Shown here in pieces: positions 25,410-34,246 of a DNA stretch of 64,000 nucleotides. How positions within the stretch are numbered: position 1 is the first letter of the stretch; each line of letters starts with the position of its first letter. The notes under the pieces were generated by a model. That model did no database searches. It worked only from the letters and a program-made list of their open reading frames with translations, and had not been told where the DNA came from. A program made the position numbers and the translations under genes. Source of the stretch: Streptomyces sp. HB132 (lineage in GTDB: Bacteria; Actinomycetota; Actinomycetes; Streptomycetales; Streptomycetaceae); contig NZ_JAFBGA010000014.1 in the NCBI RefSeq assembly GCF_016909575.1, positions 1 to 64,000 on the forward strand. The letters are read 5' to 3'.

Positions 25410-26849
25410 TCAGCGGCCCTGCAGCTTCGCCGAACTGGTGCGGGCGGTGCCGAGCTTCTTGTAGAGACGGATTCCGGGGCATTCGGTTGCGAACCCGTCG
25501 CGGTGCCCGGAGATGACGTTGAGTCTGGCCTTCGCGCCCTTCTTGTACTTTCCGCTGCCGCCGGAGACGAGCGTGACCTTTCCCTTGGGATTACGGCCGA
25601 ACAGGCCGAGCTTCCAGGCGGTGAGCTTGGCGATCGCCGTGACCGCGGCGGCGGGCGGGTTCTTCGAGCTGTACGTCCCGAGTACCGCGATGCCCATGCT
25701 GTTCGAGTTGAACCCGAGGGTGTGGGCCCCGAGGACCGGCTTCGTCACGCCCCCCGCCCTCCCTTCGTAGATCTTTCCGCACTTGTCGACGGCGAAGTTG
25801 TAGCCGAAGTCGCGCCAGCCGCTGCTCTTGACGTGGTAGCGGTAGATGCTGCGCAGGACGGAGGGCGCCTGGGCGCAGGTGTAGTTGTTGCCGGTGGCGC
25901 TGTGGTGCACGAAGGCGGCCTTGACGGTCGAGGTGTAGGCGAAGGCGCGCTCCCGCAGGCTCTCGTCGGCGCCCCAGCCCTTGCGCGTGACGATCCCCGG
26001 GCGCGGTCCCACGAAGGGCTTGGCTCCCGCCCCGACGACCGCCTGCTCCTCCGACTCGGCCTTGCTCAGAGCGGTGATCTCGGTGGCGCCCAGCGGGGCG
26101 AGGTCGGCGTTGACCGCGGAGCTCTCGGCCGCGGCCATGGTGAGACCGGCGGACTCCGGGAGCACGGCCGTCGCGGGCGTCGCGCTGCCGGCCGACGAGG
26201 TACCGGCGGTGACGGCGGACGAGGTGCCGGGGGCCGGGGTGCCCTCGGCGCGCGGTTCCACGGGGTCCTCGCCCGGGTCGACGAGTTCCACCTGGAGGCC
26301 CGCGGGGAGGGGGGAGGTGTCGGGGGCGCCGCTTCGCGGTCCCGCGTTCTCGGAACGTACGCGCACCTCGACGCCGTCGGAGTCGCCGACCCAGAGGGGG
26401 GCGGTGGAGCCTCGCACCCTGCCCGAATCGCGTTCGGGGGTGCCGGGGTCGGCGGCGTGGTCGGTGTTGTGGGTCTCCAGTGACTGCCACCCGGACCACT
26501 TGGCGGTGCCGGTCGCGCGGGTGCGGACCTGGACGGTGCCGTGCAGTTCGGCGTCGGCGTCGTCCCAGACAACGCCCACGAGCGAGAAGCGGTGCGCGTC
26601 ACGCCGGAGCAGCCCTCGTGCGGCCGGAGGCGTCATGGACTCGGTGGGTCTACCGGTGGCCCGGGGGGTCGCGTCGGCGAGTGGCCGAAGCGGCAGGGAC
26701 TGGGTCGAACCCGCGGGTTCGGCGGGGGCGGCCGCGGGCGCCTGTGCGACCGGGGAGAGGGCGGGGGCGGCGGGGGCGGGTGCGGCGAGCGGGAGGGTGA
26801 GTGCCGTCGCACAGGTGACGCCGATCGAAGTTGCAAGAAGTGCACGCAT
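25410..26849 (-). CDS. Secreted N-acetylmuramoyl-L-alanine amidase (PGRP / amidase_2 type)
   Basis: The protein has 479 aa. The ATG at 26849 gives a clean signal peptide (MRALLATSIGVTCATALTLP, then AAPAPAAP). A long Ala/Pro/Ser-rich region follows, including a beta segment with VGVVWDDADAELHGTVQVR. The C-terminal ~200 residues are a peptidoglycan-recognition amidase domain: AAFVHHSATGNNYTC near its start (zinc His), YNFAVDKCGKIYEGRAGG, HTLGFNSNSMGIAVLGTY (zinc His) and ISGHRDGFATECPG (third ligand region). It should cleave or bind peptidoglycan outside the cell. No ribosome-binding element is obvious at this start. It diverges from the TIGR03089-like gene at 26,987. Confidence 0.9.
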   Translation of the reverse strand: MRALLATSIGVTCATALTLPLAAPAPAAPALSPVAQAPAAAPAEPAGSTQSLPLRPLADATPRATGRPTESMTPPAARGLLRRDAHRFSLVGVVWDDADAELHGTVQVRTRATGTAKWSGWQSLETHNTDHAADPGTPERDSGRVRGSTAPLWVGDSDGVEVRVRSENAGPRSGAPDTSPLPAGLQVELVDPGEDPVEPRAEGTPAPGTSSAVTAGTSSAGSATPATAVLPESAGLTMAAAESSAVNADLAPLGATEITALSKAESEEQAVVGAGAKPFVGPRPGIVTRKGWGADESLRERAFAYTSTVKAAFVHHSATGNNYTCAQAPSVLRSIYRYHVKSSGWRDFGYNFAVDKCGKIYEGRAGGVTKPVLGAHTLGFNSNSMGIAVLGTYSSKNPPAAAVTAIAKLTAWKLGLFGRNPKGKVTLVSGGSGKYKKGAKARLNVISGHRDGFATECPGIRLYKKLGTARTSSAKLQGR

Positions 26850-26986
26850 ATAGGAAATCTTTGACAGAGTCCGGCAATCCCGGCTACTGGAGTAAAGCCG
26901 CTCCAGCTGACGCACCGTCTGCCGAACCGGTGTACGGGGCACCCGTCACCCCGGCCGGGCCGCGGGCGCCGCGTACCCTTGCGCGG

Positions 26987-27739
26987 ATGAACGCCAGTGA
27001 TCGCACCCCGGCCGACCTGCTGCGATCCGCGCTCGCCGCGGACCCCGCCCGCCCCCTCGTCACCTTCTACGACGACGCAACCGGAGAGCGCGTCGAACTG
27101 TCGGTGGCCACCTTCGCCAATTGGGTGGCCAAGACCGCCAATCTGCTCCAGGGCGACCTGGCCGCCGAGCCGGGTGACCGGCTCGCCCTGCTGCTCCCGG
27201 CCCACTGGCAGTCGGCCGTCTGGCTCCTCGCCTGCTCGTCGGTGGGCGTCGTCGCCGAGGTGCAGGGCGACCCGGCGGCGGCCGATCTGGTCGTGAGCGG
27301 GCCGGACACGCTCGACCGGGCCCGCGCCTGCCGCGGCGAGCGGGTCGCGCTGGCCCTGCGGCCCATGGGAGGCCGGTTCCCGCAGCCGCCCGAGGGGTTC
27401 GCGGACTACGCGGTGGAGGTGCCGGGCCAGGGCGACCGTTTCGCGCCGTACGCCCCGGTGGACCCGGGTGCACCCGCGCTGACCGTCGGCGGTGCCGGCC
27501 TGACGGCGGACCAGCTGGTGGCACGGGCCCGCGAGGACGCGGCCGGTCTGGGACTCGGCCCGGGCTCCAGGCTGCTGACGGGCCGTACGTACGACACCTG
27601 GGAGGGTCTGTCCGCCGGGCTCTTCGCGCCGCTGGCGGCCGGGGGCTCCGTGGTCCTGTGCCGTCACATGGACCACCTGGACGGCAGCGGTCTGGCCAAA
27701 CGCGTCGAGAGCGAGCGGATCACCGCCACCGCGGTATGA
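26987..27739 (+). CDS. TIGR03089 family protein (AMP-binding-like, truncated fold)
   Basis: This 250-aa protein resembles the N-terminal part of acyl-CoA synthetases: RPLVTFYDDATGERVELSVATFANWVAKTAN near residues 19-50 and GDRLALLLPAHWQSAVWLLA near 62-80. It lacks the catalytic C-terminal lid and the nucleotide-binding core motifs. This is the TIGR03089 family found throughout high-GC actinobacteria, usually next to LCP genes. It is probably not an active adenylating enzyme; function is unknown. The ATG at 26987 (MNASDRTPADLL) is the natural start. It lies directly upstream of five LCP genes. Confidence 0.82.
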   Translation: MNASDRTPADLLRSALAADPARPLVTFYDDATGERVELSVATFANWVAKTANLLQGDLAAEPGDRLALLLPAHWQSAVWLLACSSVGVVAEVQGDPAAADLVVSGPDTLDRARACRGERVALALRPMGGRFPQPPEGFADYAVEVPGQGDRFAPYAPVDPGAPALTVGGAGLTADQLVARAREDAAGLGLGPGSRLLTGRTYDTWEGLSAGLFAPLAAGGSVVLCRHMDHLDGSGLAKRVESERITATAV

Positions 27740-27925
27740 CAAGCACCCCGAGGGCCACTCGTCCGGCCCATGGCGGGCCGAGCCCCCGGGACTGAGCTCC
27801 GACGGCGGTACATGATCGTGCGGTACGGAGCACCGCCGGGAACGTCGTCCGGATGCACAACCAAGCGTGAGGTTCAGCCGTCTACTTCTGCGACCGGCGG
27901 CCCATCGCGCCGCCGAACGTGAAGG

Positions 27926-29299
27926 ATGGACGCAGACGTGAGCGACAGTCCCGGCACCCCGTCCGAGCCGGACCGCCCGGAACCCCCGGCCGGGGGCGGG
28001 CCGGACGGGCCGCGGGACGTATCCGGTTCGGCCCCCCGGGACGACGCCCCCGCCGGGGCACCGGGGGCCGACGGCAACGGACCGGAGCCCGGGGCCGACG
28101 GCGGCTCCGCGCCCGGGACCTGGGGTGAGCGGCCCGAGCGCGGAGCTGGGGACGGCGGGCGCCACTGGCTCCGCTGGGGCGCTCTCGCCGCCTCGTTCCT
28201 CGTGCTGGTCGCGGCCGGGGCCGGCTGGTGGCTGTACAAGAAGCTCGACGGCAACATCACGACCGACACGAGCGCCGCGGCCGAGCTCAAGGCGTACGAG
28301 AAGGAGCGACCGCTGCCGATCGCGCGGGACGCCAGGAACATCCTGCTCATCGGCTCCGACACCCGCTCCGGGGAGAACAGCGCCTACGGGCGTGACGACG
28401 GTGGCAGCCAGCGCTCGGACACCACGATCCTCCTGCACCTCGCGGCCGACCGCCGGAGCGCGACGGCGGTGTCGATCCCACGCGACCTGATGGCCGAGAT
28501 CCCGAGCTGTCACACGGACGACGGCAAAACGACGAAGAAGCAGTTCGCCCAGTTCAACTGGGCCTTCGAGCTCGGCGGCACGGCCTGCACGATCCGTACG
28601 GTCGAGAAGATGACGGGCATCCGCGTCGACCACCACATGGTGATCGACTTCAACGGCTTCAAGGACATGGTCGACGCCGTGGACGGTGTCGAGGTGTGCC
28701 TCAAGGAGCCGGTCGACGACGACGACGCCCATCTCAAGCTCCCCGCGGGGCGCCAGAAACTCGACGGCGAGGAAGCCCTGGGGTACGTACGGGCCCGCAA
28801 GTCGATCGGCGACGGCAGCGACACCGAGCGCATGGACCGTCAGCAGAAGTTCCTGGGGGCCCTCGTCAACAAGATGCAGAGCAACGGCGTGCTGCTGAAC
28901 CCGACACGGCTCTACCCGGTGCTGGACGCGGCGACCAAGTCGCTGACCACGGACCCGGGCCTGGACTCGCTGAGGGACCTGTACGACCTCGTGCGCGGCA
29001 TGCGGAACGTGCCGACCGAGAAGGTGCAGTTCCTGACCGTGCCCCGGACGGCGTACCACCTCGACCCGAACCGCGACGAACTCGTGCAGCCGGACGCGGA
29101 AAGGCTGTTCACCCAGCTGCGCAAGGACGAGCCCGTCGCGGTCGTCCCCCCCGACACGAACGACGCCGGGGATGCACAGGCGGATCACAGCTCCGAGACG
29201 GATCCGTCCGGCGGGAAGCCCGGCGACACGGACGGAAGTCCGACCCCCGCCCCCACCTATTCGGGGTCGAATGCGGCGGACGACCTGTGCGGCTCGTAA
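27926..29299 (+). CDS. LCP (LytR-CpsA-Psr) family protein 1
   Basis: The protein has 457 aa. LCP enzymes move a glycopolymer from a lipid-phosphate carrier to peptidoglycan. Here there is a Pro/Gly-rich cytoplasmic tail, one membrane helix at about 81-103, then the extracellular LCP domain with RNILLIGSDTRSGE, the catalytic-site segment VSIPRDLMAEIP, and VDHHMVIDFNGF. The Arg/Asp residues of the pyrophosphate site are present. There is no C-terminal LytR_C domain, only a Ser/Thr/Pro tail. The ATG at 27926 lacks good ribosome-binding spacing; the GTG at 27938 has GAAGGA 11 bases upstream and may be the true start. First of five paralogues. Confidence 0.92.
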   Translation: MDADVSDSPGTPSEPDRPEPPAGGGPDGPRDVSGSAPRDDAPAGAPGADGNGPEPGADGGSAPGTWGERPERGAGDGGRHWLRWGALAASFLVLVAAGAGWWLYKKLDGNITTDTSAAAELKAYEKERPLPIARDARNILLIGSDTRSGENSAYGRDDGGSQRSDTTILLHLAADRRSATAVSIPRDLMAEIPSCHTDDGKTTKKQFAQFNWAFELGGTACTIRTVEKMTGIRVDHHMVIDFNGFKDMVDAVDGVEVCLKEPVDDDDAHLKLPAGRQKLDGEEALGYVRARKSIGDGSDTERMDRQQKFLGALVNKMQSNGVLLNPTRLYPVLDAATKSLTTDPGLDSLRDLYDLVRGMRNVPTEKVQFLTVPRTAYHLDPNRDELVQPDAERLFTQLRKDEPVAVVPPDTNDAGDAQADHSSETDPSGGKPGDTDGSPTPAPTYSGSNAADDLCGS

Positions 29300-29431
29300 A
29301 ACAATTGCCAAGCCATGGACGGCAATCGGAGCGGAATAGGCGTAATGCCCGGTTGTAAGGAGCGTGGAATGTGTCACGCGCGCCCCCTGTGGCCTATTCC
29401 GCCGGATAGTGTGACGCGATCCGGTGCTCAC

Positions 29432-29465
29432 GGCCATCAGGCCGCGCCTGGCCATCAGGCCGCGC
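29432..29465 (+). repeat. Tandem 16-bp repeat in the leader of LCP gene 2
   Basis: GGCCATCAGGCCGCGC occurs at 29432-29447 and again at 29450-29465, with an 18-bp period. It lies in the 240-bp gap between LCP genes 1 and 2. Each copy contains a GGCC-at-GGCC-like partial palindrome. Simple duplication is the default reading. Confidence 0.55.
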
Positions 29466-29539
29466 ACGGCCGGAACGAGCCATCGAGCGCCCTGAAGGGG
29501 GCGCGCCTCGCGTGGCACCGACGGAGGATTCAGGCAACC

Positions 29540-31240
29540 GTGGACGCGCATAGCCGTGGGCGGGCGGACGAGACCGATCCCGCCGACCAGTGGGTGCTCA
29601 ACCAGCAGACCGGCAATTACGAATTGCGACCGAACCACTCCGGAGGAGAGTCGCCCGGTCCTTCCCGCACACCGCGCCGGTCCGGTGGCCGGGGTGAATT
29701 CGTGACGCCCCCCGGCGAGGTGCCCGCCCAGCGGGCCCGCCGTCCCGCCGGGAACGGCCGCGGCCACGGGTCGCCGGACGCCCGCCGGGGCCGCGTGCAG
29801 CCGAAGTCGCGCCGGCGGAAGGCCCTGCTGGTGTCCGGCGGAGTCATGGCCTTCGTGATCGTCGCGGGAACGGCGGGGGCCTACGCGCTCTACCAGAAGC
29901 TCAACGGCAACCTCGACACCGTCGACGTCGGTGACGCGGGCAGCAAGAACATCGCGTCCGACGGTCCGCTCAACATCCTGATCATCGGCACGGACAAGCG
30001 AACCGGCGAGGGCAACGAGGGCTACGGCGACAAGGGCAGCACGGGCCACGCCGACACCAACATCCTCTTCCACGTCTCCGCCGACCGCACCAACGCCACG
30101 GCGATGAGCATCCCCCGGGATCTGATGACGGACATCCCGGACTGCGCCACCAGGCAGGCGGACGGTTCGGAGAAGGTCGTACCCGGCTCGCGGAACGTGC
30201 GTTTCAACGTCAGCCTCGGCCAGGAGGGGCGCGACCCGGGCTGCACGATGCGCACGGTCAAGAAGATCACCGGTCTGTCGGTCGACCACTTCATGATGGT
30301 CGACTTCAACGCGGTCAAGACGCTCTCCACGGCCGTCGGCGGCGTCGAGGTCTGCCTGGACAAGGCGGTCAAGGACCCCGACTCGCACCTCGACCTTCCG
30401 GCGGGCGTGTCCACCGTCGAGGGGGAGGACGCGCTGGCCTTCGTCCGCACCCGGCACAGTTTCGGGAACCAGAGCGACCTCGACCGGATCAAGGTCCAGC
30501 AGCAGTTCATCGGCTCGATGATCCGCCGGATGAAGTCCGACGACACACTGACCGACCCGGGCAAGCTCTACGATCTCGCCGACGCGGCGACCAAGGCGCT
30601 CACCGTCGACTCCGGCATCGGGTCGATCAAGAAGCTGACGTCGCTCGGCCAGGAACTCGGCAGGATCGACACCAAGAACATCACCTTCGTCACCATGCCG
30701 GTGAAGGACAACCCGGCCGAACCGACGCCGGTCACCGTGGTCGTGGATCCGCGGAAGTCGCGGCAGCTCTTCGCGCTGATGCGCTCCGACACCTCCCTCA
30801 CGGAGGTGAAGAAGAAGGAGAAGGCGGAGAAGAGCAAGCGGGAAGCGGTCCTCGATGGCAGCAGGGCCGAGGCCGCGGACATCCGTGTCGACGTCCTCAA
30901 CGGCGGGGACATCGCCGGTGCGGCGAGCGCGACCGTCACCTGGCTGCAGAACGAACAGGGTGTCCCGCAGGCGGCGAACAAGGCGAACGCCCCGGCGAAG
31001 ATCGAGAAGACGACGCTGGCGTACGCGCCGGGGCAGGCGGACCGGGCCCGCACCCTCGCGGACATCATGGGGCTGCCCGCCTCCGCGCTCAAGCAGGGAA
31101 CAGCCGGCACCGGGCTTCAGGCGATGGTGCTGACCCTGGGAGCGGACTACGAGGGCGTGGGGGTGCCCCTCACCGGTTCGGCGGAGGCGCCGGAAGACAT
31201 GCAGAGAGCAAGCGCCGACAAGGCGGAATGCGCGAAGTGA
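29540..31240 (+). CDS. LCP family protein 2 with LytR_C domain
   Basis: This 566-aa protein has a long charged cytoplasmic tail, a membrane helix at about 95-118, an LCP domain (NILIIGTDKRTGEG, MSIPRDLMTDIPDC, VDHFMMVDFNAV, then LAFVRTRHSF), and a C-terminal LytR_C domain beginning at IRVDVLNGGDIAG. I choose the GTG at 29540 because CGGAGGA lies 12 bases upstream and the resulting N-terminus (VDAHSRGRADETDPADQW) is typical of the family. The longer open frame upstream reads through the repeat-containing leader and is unlikely to be translated. Related to the LCP genes on both sides. Confidence 0.92.
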   Translation: MDAHSRGRADETDPADQWVLNQQTGNYELRPNHSGGESPGPSRTPRRSGGRGEFVTPPGEVPAQRARRPAGNGRGHGSPDARRGRVQPKSRRRKALLVSGGVMAFVIVAGTAGAYALYQKLNGNLDTVDVGDAGSKNIASDGPLNILIIGTDKRTGEGNEGYGDKGSTGHADTNILFHVSADRTNATAMSIPRDLMTDIPDCATRQADGSEKVVPGSRNVRFNVSLGQEGRDPGCTMRTVKKITGLSVDHFMMVDFNAVKTLSTAVGGVEVCLDKAVKDPDSHLDLPAGVSTVEGEDALAFVRTRHSFGNQSDLDRIKVQQQFIGSMIRRMKSDDTLTDPGKLYDLADAATKALTVDSGIGSIKKLTSLGQELGRIDTKNITFVTMPVKDNPAEPTPVTVVVDPRKSRQLFALMRSDTSLTEVKKKEKAEKSKREAVLDGSRAEAADIRVDVLNGGDIAGAASATVTWLQNEQGVPQAANKANAPAKIEKTTLAYAPGQADRARTLADIMGLPASALKQGTAGTGLQAMVLTLGADYEGVGVPLTGSAEAPEDMQRASADKAECAK

Positions 31241-31289
31241 CGACGGGTCGTCGCGCCACAGCGGAATTCTGAGGAGCAGGGGGGTCCTG

Positions 31290-32966
31290 GTGGGACGGAG
31301 CAGCATGCGCGGGGAGGGGACACGGGCGCGCGGCAGGCACGACGGGCCGCCGGGCGACGGCGGCGACGCGTCGGCCGCCCGGGCCGGGCAAAGCGGTCAC
31401 GGCCGGCGGGAGCGGTCCGCCGCGCCGGAGGGCGGACATCCCCCCTCCGGACCCAACCGTCGTGCCCGGAGGGCGGCCGCGGGCGGAAAGCGACGCGTAC
31501 TGCGCTGGGTGGCTTCCGTGCTCGCGCTGCTGATACTCGGCACCGGCGGCGCCGGTTACCTGTACTACAAGCACCTCAACGGCAACATCAGGAAAGAGGA
31601 TCTGACTCTCGGCGACAAGGAGATGGCCGACCACAAGGCCAACGCCGCCGGACAGACACCCCTCAACATCCTGCTCATCGGATCGGACGCCCGGGACTCC
31701 AAGGCCAACCAGAAGTTGGGCGGCGCGAAGGAGACCTTCGGAGGCACGCCGCTCGCCGATGTGCAGATGCTGCTCCACCTGTCCGCGGACCGCAGCAACA
31801 TCTCGGTCATCAGCATGCCGCGCGACACCATGCTGAAGATGCCCAAGTGCACCGACCCCGACACCGGTGACGTCTACCGGGCCAGCACGGTCGACGTGCA
31901 GACCAACGAGAGCCTGGGGCGCGGCGGCCCGGGGTGCACGGTGGCCGCCTGGTACGAGCTCACCGGCATCACCATCGACCACTTCATGATGATCGACTTC
32001 GCGGGCGTGGTCTCCATGGCCGACGCGGTCGGCGGCGTCCCGGTCTGTGTCGACGCCAACATCTACTCGCACACCAGCCAGGGCAAGGGGTCCGGGCTGA
32101 AGCTGAAGGAGGGCACCACCTCCGTCAAGGGCAAGCAGGCCCTCCAGTGGCTGCGCACCCGCTACGGCTTCGAGGACAACACCGACCTCGGCCGGACCAA
32201 GGCCCAGCACCAGTACCTGAACTCGATGGTCCGCGAGCTGCGCAAGGGCACCAAGCTGAGCGACCCCGGAAAGCTGATGGACCTCGCCGAGGCGGCCACC
32301 AGCGCGCTGACGGTCGACAAGGGCCTCGACACGGTCAAGAAGCTGTACGACCTGGCCGAGGAGCTCAAGAAGGCCCCGACCGACCGCATCACCATGACGA
32401 CCATGCCGAACGTCTACGGCACGGGGCAGTTCAGCGGTCGGGTGTACCCCAAGGCCGACGAGGCGGAGCAGGTCTTCCGGATGATCCGCGAGGACATCCC
32501 GCTGGACGGCAAGGCGTCAAAGCGCAAGACGCCCGTCGTCGCGGACCGGGCCGCCCCGGACGCCGAGATAGCGGTCAGCGTGCGCAACGCGACCTCCACG
32601 GACGCCCTCGGCCCGGCCCAGGGCCGGGCGAGCACGGTCAAGGACCTGCTCACGGAGGCGGGCTTCGCCAGGGCCTCGGTCGACTCGCAGAACGTCGAAC
32701 CGGTAGCCAGAACCGGCGTCCTGTATCCCAGCGCTGACCTGGAGGGAGACGCGCAGGCGGTCGCGAAGGCGCTCGGGATCCCGGTGTCCCAGGTGAAGAA
32801 GTCGACCGACGTCTCGGGCGTCGTCCTGTCCGTGGGAGCCGACTGGCGCAAGGACGAGGCGTACCCGGCCAAGGCCGCGGAGGAGAAGACGCCGGACTCG
32901 GCGAACCCGCTGAACGGCGCGGACGAGAAGGCCTGCATGAAGGTCAACCCGGGCTTCACCTTCTGA
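31290..32966 (+). CDS. LCP family protein 3 with LytR_C domain
   Basis: The protein has 558 aa. A Gly/Arg-rich tail precedes a membrane helix at about 70-92 and the LCP domain (NILLIGSDARDSK, ISMPRDTMLKMPKC, IDHFMMIDFAGV, LQWLRTRYGF). A LytR_C domain starts near AVSVRNATSTDALG. The GTG at 31290 is used; GAGGAG and a G-run lie just upstream. It follows LCP gene 2 by 49 bp, so the two are probably one transcript. A 22-bp perfect hairpin 4 bp after the stop ends that transcript. Confidence 0.92.
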   Translation: MGRSSMRGEGTRARGRHDGPPGDGGDASAARAGQSGHGRRERSAAPEGGHPPSGPNRRARRAAAGGKRRVLRWVASVLALLILGTGGAGYLYYKHLNGNIRKEDLTLGDKEMADHKANAAGQTPLNILLIGSDARDSKANQKLGGAKETFGGTPLADVQMLLHLSADRSNISVISMPRDTMLKMPKCTDPDTGDVYRASTVDVQTNESLGRGGPGCTVAAWYELTGITIDHFMMIDFAGVVSMADAVGGVPVCVDANIYSHTSQGKGSGLKLKEGTTSVKGKQALQWLRTRYGFEDNTDLGRTKAQHQYLNSMVRELRKGTKLSDPGKLMDLAEAATSALTVDKGLDTVKKLYDLAEELKKAPTDRITMTTMPNVYGTGQFSGRVYPKADEAEQVFRMIREDIPLDGKASKRKTPVVADRAAPDAEIAVSVRNATSTDALGPAQGRASTVKDLLTEAGFARASVDSQNVEPVARTGVLYPSADLEGDAQAVAKALGIPVSQVKKSTDVSGVVLSVGADWRKDEAYPAKAAEEKTPDSANPLNGADEKACMKVNPGFTF

Positions 32967-32970
32967 CGCA

Positions 32971-33020
32971 CGTGGAGGGGGAGGGCCCCGCCGGCGACGG
33001 CGGGGCCCTCCCCCTCCACG
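32971..33020. terminator. 22-bp perfect bidirectional terminator
   Basis: The 22-bp left arm at 32971-32992 pairs perfectly with the right arm at 32999-33020 around a 6-base loop (GGCGAC). It lies between the convergent LCP gene 3 (plus) and the glycosyltransferase gene (minus), so it probably serves both. It is the longest hairpin I found in the window. Confidence 0.8.
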
Positions 33021-33042
33021 TAGGACTCCGTGTGTGCGGCGG

Positions 33043-34065
33043 TCAGACCGTCTGCTCCCGGACGGCCGGACGACGGCTGGCGATGACCTTCTTCGCCAGC
33101 GAACGGGGGCTGGTCAGGAAGCCGTATCCCCACGACATGTGCATGGTGGCCAGGGCCACCGGGATCTGCGCCCGCGCCTTCAGCGACAGGCCCTTCCCGG
33201 CCGGCAGCGAGCCGGCGACGATCGCCGCGGCGTACCCGACCGGCACGACGAACGCCCACGGGGTGACGGCGGCACCCACGACGATTCCGGCCGCTATCGC
33301 GCAGACGGCGGCCGGCGGGGCCAGGTAGCGCAGGTTGATCGAGCCGGAGTGGTAGCGGGCCACGACGTGGCGCCAGCGGCCGTACTCTTTGTACTGCTTG
33401 GAGAGGGCCCGGACGCTGGGCCGCGGGCGGTACTGCACCTTCAGCTCCGGCGAGAACCAGATCAGGCCGCCGGCCTCGCGGATGCGGAAGTTGAGCTCCC
33501 AGTCCTGGGCGCGGACGAACTCCACGTTGTAGCCCTCGGCGCGCTCGAGCGCCTCGCGGCGGAAGACCCCCAGATACACGGTCTCGGCCGGGCCCGCCTT
33601 CCCTCCGGTGTGGAAGGCCGCGTTGCCGACGCCGATCTTCGACGTCATCGCGGCGGCGACGGCGTCCTCCCAGGCGTTCTCGCCCTCGGCGTGCATGATG
33701 CCGCCGACGTTCTGCGCGCCGGTCTCCTCCAGGAGCCGCACGGCGGTCGCGATGTAGTTCGGCGAAAGCATGCCGTGGCCGTCCACCCGTACCACGATCG
33801 GGTGATGTGACGCCTTGATCGCGGCGTTGAGCGCGGCGGGGGTGCGGCCGGTCGGGTTGGGGACGGTGTGGACCCGGGAGTCCTCCCGGACCAGCTCGGC
33901 AGCGATTTCGTCCGTACGGTCGTTCGAGGGGCCGAGGGCGATCACCACCTCCATCTCACCGGCGTACTCCTGCTCCAGGATGTGCCGGACCGAGTTCCTG
34001 AGATGGCGTTCCTCGTTGAGCACCGGCATGATCACGGAGACGGCGGGGTACTGCGCGGCAGACAT
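33043..34065 (-). CDS. Family 2 glycosyltransferase
   Basis: The protein has 340 aa. The GT2 fold is clear: VSVIMPVLNEERHLRNSVRHIL at the start, GPSNDRTDEIA, then VVRVDGHGMLSPNYI, where DGHG takes the place of a DxD metal motif, and FVRAQDWELNFRIREAGG with the catalytic ED/QDWE-type region. Two or three C-terminal membrane helices follow (about 255-305). It probably makes a polyprenyl-linked sugar intermediate that the neighbouring LCP enzymes could attach to the wall (inference from context). The ATG at 34065 (MSAAQYPAVSVIMP) is preceded by a triple GAGG-containing repeat. Convergent with LCP gene 3. Confidence 0.9.
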   Translation of the reverse strand: MSAAQYPAVSVIMPVLNEERHLRNSVRHILEQEYAGEMEVVIALGPSNDRTDEIAAELVREDSRVHTVPNPTGRTPAALNAAIKASHHPIVVRVDGHGMLSPNYIATAVRLLEETGAQNVGGIMHAEGENAWEDAVAAAMTSKIGVGNAAFHTGGKAGPAETVYLGVFRREALERAEGYNVEFVRAQDWELNFRIREAGGLIWFSPELKVQYRPRPSVRALSKQYKEYGRWRHVVARYHSGSINLRYLAPPAAVCAIAAGIVVGAAVTPWAFVVPVGYAAAIVAGSLPAGKGLSLKARAQIPVALATMHMSWGYGFLTSPRSLAKKVIASRRPAVREQTV

Positions 34066-34070
34066 GTGGT

Positions 34071-34100
34071 CCTCGGGGGTCCTCGGGGGTCCTCGGGGGA
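34071..34100 (-). repeat. Triple 10-bp repeat carrying the ribosome-binding sequence
   Basis: CCTCGGGGGT occurs three times in tandem (the third copy ends in A). On the coding strand this reads as three copies of a GAGG-containing unit immediately upstream of the glycosyltransferase ATG. The copy nearest the start is correctly spaced to be the ribosome-binding site; the other two repeat it at 10-bp steps. Confidence 0.75.
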
Positions 34101-34246
34101 TTTCGCACCCCGGGAGGCGGCGTGATTCGGCCGCCACGTTACCGCGAACGGGGGACAGCGGCGCGCGCCGCCGTACCTCATCCCGGTCCGCAGATCGTAT
34201 GGGCCTACCGTGCGAAAGTCCTACTCGCACCGCGGAGGTGTCCCTC

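Noticed and set aside
26861..26886. TTGACA upstream of the TIGR03089-like gene as a promoter
   Set aside because: The -35 is perfect but the sequence 16-19 bases downstream (CTACTGG) is a poor -10.
26633..31306. Very long minus-strand open frame antisense to the LCP genes
   Set aside because: It is a by-product of high GC on the opposite strand of real genes; it lacks any domain and covers several plus-strand genes with clear motifs.
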